64,000 nucleotides of DNA from Kitasatospora gansuensis (GTDB lineage Bacteria > Actinomycetota > Actinomycetes > Streptomycetales > Streptomycetaceae): positions 6,696,001 to 6,760,000 of the forward strand of contig NZ_JACHJR010000001.1 in NCBI RefSeq assembly GCF_014203705.1, read 5' to 3'. The notes below the pieces were generated by a model that was given only the letters and a program-made list of their open reading frames with translations, was not told where the DNA came from and did no database searches. A program made the position numbers and the translations under genes. Below, one piece after another: positions 59,753 to 64,000 of the stretch; position 1 is the first letter of the stretch; each line of letters begins with the position of its first letter.

Positions 59753-60370
59753 CTACCAGTCCCGTCCGGCGATCTCGCGGATGCCGGGGAGGGCGGCCTC
59801 GAAGACCGTCCGGAACCAGACCGAGGTGGGCTTCTCCGCCTCCAGGGCCTTGAGCTCCTCCGCGGTCACGAAGAGGGTGTCGTCGACCTCGTCCGGGTCG
59901 GGCGCCAGGTCGGCGGTGACCAGGCCGACGAAGAGGTGGTTCCACTCGCGCTCGATCAGGCCGCTCGCCTCGTCGGGCAGGTCGTAGCGGACCGTACCGG
60001 CTTCGCAGAGCAGCGCGGGCGCGACTCCCAGCTCTTCGGCGGTACGCCGGGCGGCGGCGACGAAGGGCTGCTCGTCGGGGTACGGGTGGCCGCAGCAGGT
60101 GTTCGACCAGACGCCGGGGGAGTGGTACTTGGTCAGGGCGCGGCGCTGGAGCAGCATCCGGCCCTGCCGGTCGAACAGGAACACCGAGAACGCCCGGTGC
60201 AGCCGGCCCGGCTGCTGATGGGCCGACAGCTTCTCGGCGGTGCCGATGGTCACGCCCTCGTCGTCGACGAGCTCCAGCAGGATCTCCCCGGGGGTCGAAC
60301 CAGGAGTCGAGGCGACGACGCCGCCGTCCTCGGCGAGCAGGGTCTGACCGGTCGGTCGGGTCTCGGGCAT
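59753..60370 (-). CDS. idi: Isopentenyl-diphosphate delta-isomerase, type I
   Basis: 205 residues. Nudix-type IDI: LHRAFSVFLFDRQGRMLLQRRALTKYHSPGVWSNTCCGHPYPDE with catalytic Cys near 92-93, and EREWNHLFVG with catalytic Glu near 140-142. It interconverts IPP and DMAPP in the cytoplasm. The start at 60370 has GAAAGAGG upstream. No other isoprenoid gene is adjacent in the window. Confidence 0.94.
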   Translation of the reverse strand: MPETRPTGQTLLAEDGGVVASTPGSTPGEILLELVDDEGVTIGTAEKLSAHQQPGRLHRAFSVFLFDRQGRMLLQRRALTKYHSPGVWSNTCCGHPYPDEQPFVAAARRTAEELGVAPALLCEAGTVRYDLPDEASGLIEREWNHLFVGLVTADLAPDPDEVDDTLFVTAEELKALEAEKPTSVWFRTVFEAALPGIREIAGRDW

Positions 60371-60844
60371 GGGGCCTCTTTCGGAAACGGGGACCAGGGG
60401 AAGGCGAGGGCTGGGCCGGCCCAACCGGAGCGCCGCGCGGGCGCCCGGGAGCCAGTCTGCCGTATGGCTTGCTACCCGAATGGGCGCGACGCACACGAGG
60501 GCGTGGAAGGGCCGGATGACCAGACAGCCTGTTCGATACATGATCGATCGAGGTCCGGTCCCGCCGTTTTCTGAGCATCGCCGCACCGAGGCCGACGGGC
60601 CGGGGGCGGGAGTCGGGCACCGGAGTGATGATCAGCGCGGCCGCGCCGGGTGCCCCGTGTGAGCTGCGGCTGAGCGCGGGCCGGCACTGATTCGGTGGCA
60701 CCCGGACGGTCCGGTAGCCTCGATCGGCGTGACTGGTTTGGACCGGTCCACGCTGTTCCGTGCAGTTTTCGCATCGCCAGGTACCAGTTGTCCCACCGCA
60801 CTCCGTTGTGGGCGGACCGCGCCGCCGCAAGGGAGTGAGCTCCG
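60371..60844. other. Intergenic between idi and the CDP-alcohol operon
   Basis: About 470 bases between divergent units. It holds the promoters of both; I could not define them. Short frames have no coding character. Confidence 0.4.
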
Positions 60845-61126
60845 CTGTCCACGCCGCGCACCGCGATCGTCACCGGCCCGGCCGTTGCCGAGGAGGACCG
60901 GATCGCGGCGCTCGTCCCCTGGCTGGACACCGGGGCGCTGCCCGCTGCTTTCGGCCTGGTCGCCGCGGTCGCCTACCATCAGCAATTGCCGGGGGCCGCT
61001 GCCGTCCAGGGAGTGCTGGTGGCCCTGGCGGTCGTGCTCGCGCTGGTGGTGGTCGCCGAGAGCGTCCACTGCCGGGTCTTCGGCGACGCCACAGCAGAAC
61101 ACGACGAGTCAGGAGACACCGCATGA
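60845..61126 (+). CDS. Small membrane protein without a canonical start, possible remnant
   Basis: This frame is open from a stop at 60836 to a TGA that forms an ATGA overlap with the next gene. It reads (L)STPRTAIVTGPAVAEEDR..., then two hydrophobic stretches (LPAAFGLVAAVAYHQ, VQGVLVALAVVLALVVV). The first codon available is CTG at 60845. The N-terminal part resembles the start of the large DUF5941-type proteins usually found before this operon, so an internal deletion down to the two ends is likely. Confidence 0.45.
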   Translation: MSTPRTAIVTGPAVAEEDRIAALVPWLDTGALPAAFGLVAAVAYHQQLPGAAAVQGVLVALAVVLALVVVAESVHCRVFGDATAEHDESGDTA

Positions 61127-61878
61127 TCGGCCTCGTTCTGGCAGCCGGCGCCGGCCGCCGGCTGCGCCCGTACACCGACACCCTGCCGAAGGCTCTGGTG
61201 CCGGTGGACGGGGAGCGGACCGTCCTGGACCTCACCCTCGGCAACTTCGCCGAGGTCGGCCTGCGGGAGGCCGCCATCGTGGTGGGCTACCGCAAGGAAG
61301 CGGTGTACGACCGCAAGGACGCCCTGGAGCGCAAGTACGGCGTCAAGCTCACCCTGGTCGAGAACGACAAGGCCGAGGAGTGGAACAACGCCTACTCGCT
61401 CTGGTGCGCCCGGGACCTGTTCGGCGAGGGTCTGCTGCTCGCCAACGGCGACACCGTGCACCCGGCCTCGGTGCAGCGCACCATGCTGGACGGCAACGAC
61501 CGGCTGATCGCCGAGGGCCGCGCGCCCGGCATCCTGCTCGCCCTCGACACGGTGAAGAAGCTCGCCGACGAGGAGATGAAGGTGATCGTCGACCCGGTGA
61601 CCGGGATGCGCCGGATCACCAAGCTGATGGAGCCCGAGGAGGCCACCGGCGAGTACATCGGCGTCACGGTGATCAACCCCTCGGCCGCCGAGGACCTGAG
61701 CGACGCGCTGCGGGCCACCTTCGAGCGCGACCCGCAGCTGTACTACGAGGACGGCTACCAGGAGATGGTGAACCGGGGGCTGCGGATCGACGTGCAGCCG
61801 ATCGGCGAGGTCACCTGGGTCGAGGTCGACAACCACGCCGACCTGGCCAGGGCGCGGGAGATCGCGTGCCAGTACTGA
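61123..61878 (+). CDS. Nucleotidyltransferase (sugar/alcohol-phosphate type)
   Basis: 251 residues, AGGAG site. GT-A type signature LVLAAGAGRRLRPYTDTLPKALVPVDGE at the N-terminus; VGYRKEAVYD; ANGDTVHP (metal-binding Asp). It transfers a nucleotide (often CTP) to a phosphorylated alcohol. With a glycerol-1-phosphate dehydrogenase-like gene and a CDP-alcohol phosphotransferase behind it, a CTP:alcohol-phosphate cytidylyltransferase is the natural reading. Confidence 0.88.
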   Translation: MIGLVLAAGAGRRLRPYTDTLPKALVPVDGERTVLDLTLGNFAEVGLREAAIVVGYRKEAVYDRKDALERKYGVKLTLVENDKAEEWNNAYSLWCARDLFGEGLLLANGDTVHPASVQRTMLDGNDRLIAEGRAPGILLALDTVKKLADEEMKVIVDPVTGMRRITKLMEPEEATGEYIGVTVINPSAAEDLSDALRATFERDPQLYYEDGYQEMVNRGLRIDVQPIGEVTWVEVDNHADLARAREIACQY

Positions 61879-62927
61879 CCCGGCTGGTGCCCTCGCCGGT
61901 CTTCGTCGAGATCCGCTCGGGCGCGCTGGACGCGCTGGCCGGCATCCTGGCCGACCAGCGGCTGTCGGCCGCCGGGCGGATCGCGGTGGCGATCAGCAAC
62001 GGCTCCGGGGCCCGGCTGCGCGCGCGGCTGGAACCCGCGCTGCCCAGCGCGGACTGGTACGAGGTGACCGACGGCAGCCTGGACAGCGCGGTGCTGCTGG
62101 CCGAGCAGATGCGGGCCGGGCACTACGACGCGATGGTGGCGCTCGGTGGTGGCAAGATCATCGACGTCGGCAAGTACGCCGCCGCCCGGGTCGGGCTGCC
62201 GCTGGTCGCGGTGGCCACCAACCTGGCCCACGACGGCATCTGCTCGCCGGTCTCGATCCTCGACAACGACGCCGGGCGGGGCTCCTACGGGGTGCCCAGC
62301 CCGATCGGCATCGTGGTCGACCTGGACGTGATCAGACAGGCGCCGCCGCGCTTCGTGGCGGCCGGGATCGGCGACGTGGTCTCCAACCTCTCGGCCTGCG
62401 CGGACTGGGAACTCTCACACTCCGTCACCGGTGAGCCGGTGGACGGGCTGGCCGTGGCGATGGCCAGGTCGGCGGGGGAGAACCTGCTCCGGCACCCCGG
62501 TTCGCTGACGGACCGGGACCTCCTCACCACGCTCGCCGAGGCCCTGGTACTGTCCGGCATCGCGATGAACATCGCTGGCAGCACCCGTCCTTCCTCGGGC
62601 GCCTGTCACGAGATCTCGCACGCCCTGGACGTGCTCTTCCCCAAGCGATCGGCCCAGCATGGCGAACAGGTCGGCCTCGGCGCGGCCTTCGCCAGTTTCC
62701 TGCGGGGCGAGCGCGAGCTCACCGGCCTGATCGTGGACCGACTCCGGTTCCACGGACTGCCGGTGACCGCGGATCAGATCGGCTTCACCGAGGAGGAGTT
62801 CACCAAGGCGGTGCACTACGCTCCGAACACCCGTCCGGGACGGTTCACCATCCTGGAACACCTGGATCTCTCCCCCTCTGACATCAGGGACTCGTACGCC
62901 GACTATGTCCAAGCCGTCAACAGCTGA
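61866..62927 (+). CDS. Iron-containing alcohol dehydrogenase, glycerol-1-phosphate dehydrogenase-like
   Basis: 353 residues from a GTG 13 bases inside the previous gene. NAD site VALGGGKIIDVGKYAA (about 94-109), VATNLAHDGICSPVSI, metal ligands in GIGDVVSN (Asp), CHEISHALD (His) and QHGEQVGLG (His). It resembles AraM/EgsA sn-glycerol-1-phosphate dehydrogenases, which reduce dihydroxyacetone phosphate. It overlaps the next gene by 23 bases. Confidence 0.86.
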   Translation: MPVLTRLVPSPVFVEIRSGALDALAGILADQRLSAAGRIAVAISNGSGARLRARLEPALPSADWYEVTDGSLDSAVLLAEQMRAGHYDAMVALGGGKIIDVGKYAAARVGLPLVAVATNLAHDGICSPVSILDNDAGRGSYGVPSPIGIVVDLDVIRQAPPRFVAAGIGDVVSNLSACADWELSHSVTGEPVDGLAVAMARSAGENLLRHPGSLTDRDLLTTLAEALVLSGIAMNIAGSTRPSSGACHEISHALDVLFPKRSAQHGEQVGLGAAFASFLRGERELTGLIVDRLRFHGLPVTADQIGFTEEEFTKAVHYAPNTRPGRFTILEHLDLSPSDIRDSYADYVQAVNS

Positions 62928-63735
62928 CCGCCCCCAGGTCGATCTGACCCGCCGCCCCTCGATCGAGGAGCTGCGCGCCGTCATCCACCCCGAGGGCATG
63001 CTCCAGCGCCGTAGCGCGGAGCACTGGGCCGGGCGCCTCTACATGCGGAAGATCTCGCTGCGGATCACCCGGGTGCTCTCCACCGTCACGGCGATCACGC
63101 CCAACGGCCTGACCTACCTGATGATGTTCACCGGCATCCTGGCCGGTGCCGCGCTGGTGATCCCCGGCCTCGCCGGTGCGGTCCTCGGCGCGGTCCTGAT
63201 CCAGGTCTACCTGCTGCTCGACTGTGTCGACGGCGAGGTGGCCCGCTGGCGCCGGCAGACCTCGCTGACCGGGGTCTACCTGGACCGGGTCGGCCACTAC
63301 ATGTCCGAGGCGGCGCTGCTCACCGGCCTCGGCCTGCGGGCCACCGATCTGTTCCACCGGCAGGGCACCGCCTCGCACTGGGAGTGGGCCTTCCTCGGCA
63401 CGCTGGCCGCGCTCGGCGCGATCCTGATCAAGTCGGAGACCGACCTGGTGGACGTGGCCCGGGCCCGCAGCGGCCTGACCGCCGTGGAGGACGCCGCCGC
63501 CGTGCCGCGTTCCGCCGGGGTGGCCAAGGCCCGCAAGGCCGCCGCCTTCCTGAAGTTCCACCGGCTGGTGGGCGCGGTCGAGGCCTCGCTGCTGATCCTG
63601 GCCGCCGGGATCGCCGACGCGGTCGCCGGGGACCTGTTCTTCACCCGGCTCGCGGTGGTCGTGCTGGCCGCGATCGCGATGCTCCAGACCGTGCTGCACC
63701 TGCTCAGCATCGTGCTCTCCAGCAGGCTGCGATGA
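62905..63735 (+). CDS. CDP-alcohol phosphotransferase family membrane enzyme
   Basis: 276 residues, about five or six membrane helices. The CDP-OH-P motif reads DCVDGEVARWRRQTSLTGVYLDRVGH, so the last Asp of DGxxARx8GxxxDxxxD is His here. An N-terminal extension of about 45 residues precedes the first helix. It should join a CDP-activated alcohol to an acceptor alcohol or lipid at the membrane. Confidence 0.87.
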   Translation: MSKPSTADRPQVDLTRRPSIEELRAVIHPEGMLQRRSAEHWAGRLYMRKISLRITRVLSTVTAITPNGLTYLMMFTGILAGAALVIPGLAGAVLGAVLIQVYLLLDCVDGEVARWRRQTSLTGVYLDRVGHYMSEAALLTGLGLRATDLFHRQGTASHWEWAFLGTLAALGAILIKSETDLVDVARARSGLTAVEDAAAVPRSAGVAKARKAAAFLKFHRLVGAVEASLLILAAGIADAVAGDLFFTRLAVVVLAAIAMLQTVLHLLSIVLSSRLR

Positions 63736-64000
63736 CCGACGGCTTCCGGCTCGGCGCCGTCATCATCACGATGGGCAACCGCCCGGACGAGCTGAACGCC
63801 CTGATCGAGTCGGTCCGCAACCAGCGCGGCCCGGCCGTCGAACTGGCCGTGGTCGGCAACGGCGCCCCGCTGCCGGCCCTGCCGGCCGACGTCAGGTCGG
63901 TCGAGCTGCCGGAGAACCTCGGCATCCCGGGCGGGCGCAACGTCGGCATCGAGCTGTTCGGCAAGGACGGCCGCGACGTCGACGCGGTGCTCTTCCTGGA
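63732..64000 (+). CDS. GT2-family glycosyltransferase, partial
   Basis: 90 residues visible, running off the right edge. ATGA overlap with the previous gene. The start GAVIITMGNRPDELNALIESVRNQ and the LPENLGIPGGRNVGIELF segment are GT-A glycosyltransferase 2 (rhamnosyltransferase-like). It closes the visible part of the coupled operon. Confidence 0.85.
   Translation, partial: MTDGFRLGAVIITMGNRPDELNALIESVRNQRGPAVELAVVGNGAPLPALPADVRSVELPENLGIPGGRNVGIELFGKDGRDVDAVLFL

Noticed and set aside
1..64000. CRISPR array or rRNA operon
   Set aside because: No regularly spaced repeats and no rRNA-like sequence were seen anywhere in the window.

Overview
The window comes from a high-GC actinobacterium, almost certainly a streptomycete (Streptomyces or Kitasatospora). 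Third codon positions are strongly G/C. Start codons are often GTG, and one is TTG. Neighbouring genes frequently overlap by four bases (ATGA or GTGA). Typical families of that group are present: an AfsR/SARP regulator, SigB/F-type sigma factors with small HATPase anti-sigma proteins, GAF-ANTAR regulators, STAS proteins, DUF3040, DUF6328 and CsbD, and a bifunctional polysaccharide deacetylase/GT2 enzyme.

Layout. 1-4.1 kb: the tip of an unknown gene, then a leftward three-gene operon of unknown function (helical protein; large protein with a degenerate P-loop; SPFH-like protein). 4.9-7.7 kb: a MatAB-like pair for an extracellular N-acetylglucosamine polymer. 8.1-9.7 kb: a secreted M4 metalloprotease. 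10-13 kb: small membrane proteins, an anti-sigma-type ATPase, a SigB/F-type sigma factor and a zinc-ribbon protein. 13.3-16.8 kb: an alpha/beta hydrolase converging on an AfsR-like regulator.

17-33.8 kb is a sugar-acid utilisation locus bracketed by two paralogous regulators (DeoR-type HTH joined to a LacI-type sensor). A leftward operon encodes an ABC sugar importer without its ATPase, a D-2-hydroxyacid dehydrogenase, a Gfo/Idh oxidoreductase, a DUF993 aldolase-like enzyme, a TIM-barrel isomerase and glycerate kinase. A divergent pair encodes a DUF2264 enzyme and a second TIM-barrel isomerase. A secreted PL8 polysaccharide lyase lies beyond. A shared palindrome, GATCA-N2-TGATC, sits 8 bases upstream of the -35 box of both divergent promoters, and a variant overlaps the first regulator's own -35 box. 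My model is that a uronate-containing polysaccharide is cut outside the cell, imported, and degraded to a C3 compound that leaves as phosphoglycerate.

34-35.8 kb: an adenylate-forming enzyme followed by a 75-residue secreted Cys peptide, then a MerR regulator. 36.8-46.8 kb: a stress-signalling region (two GAF-ANTAR paralogues plus a third GAF-ANTAR protein, two STAS proteins, a SigB/F-type sigma factor, an anti-sigma ATPase, two PRC-barrel proteins, CsbD), with a visible partial duplication and an IS256-family insertion. 46.9-48.1 kb: two divergent genes (MFS transporter and Lrp/AsnC regulator) that both lost their 5' ends.

48.2-57.7 kb: an aromatic-acid pathway of the CoA-hydroxylase type: ligase, FAD monooxygenase-OYE fusion, thioesterase, cupin, FAH-family hydrolase and PaaX regulator, with divergent RidA and amidohydrolase genes. 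Anthranilate or salicylate is the likely substrate. 57.8-60.4 kb: a secreted lectin-like protein, tRNA-Leu(GAG), an anti-sigma-type ATPase and IPP isomerase. 60.8-64 kb: a translationally coupled operon (nucleotidyltransferase, glycerol-1-phosphate dehydrogenase-like enzyme, CDP-alcohol phosphotransferase, GT2) that continues past the right edge.
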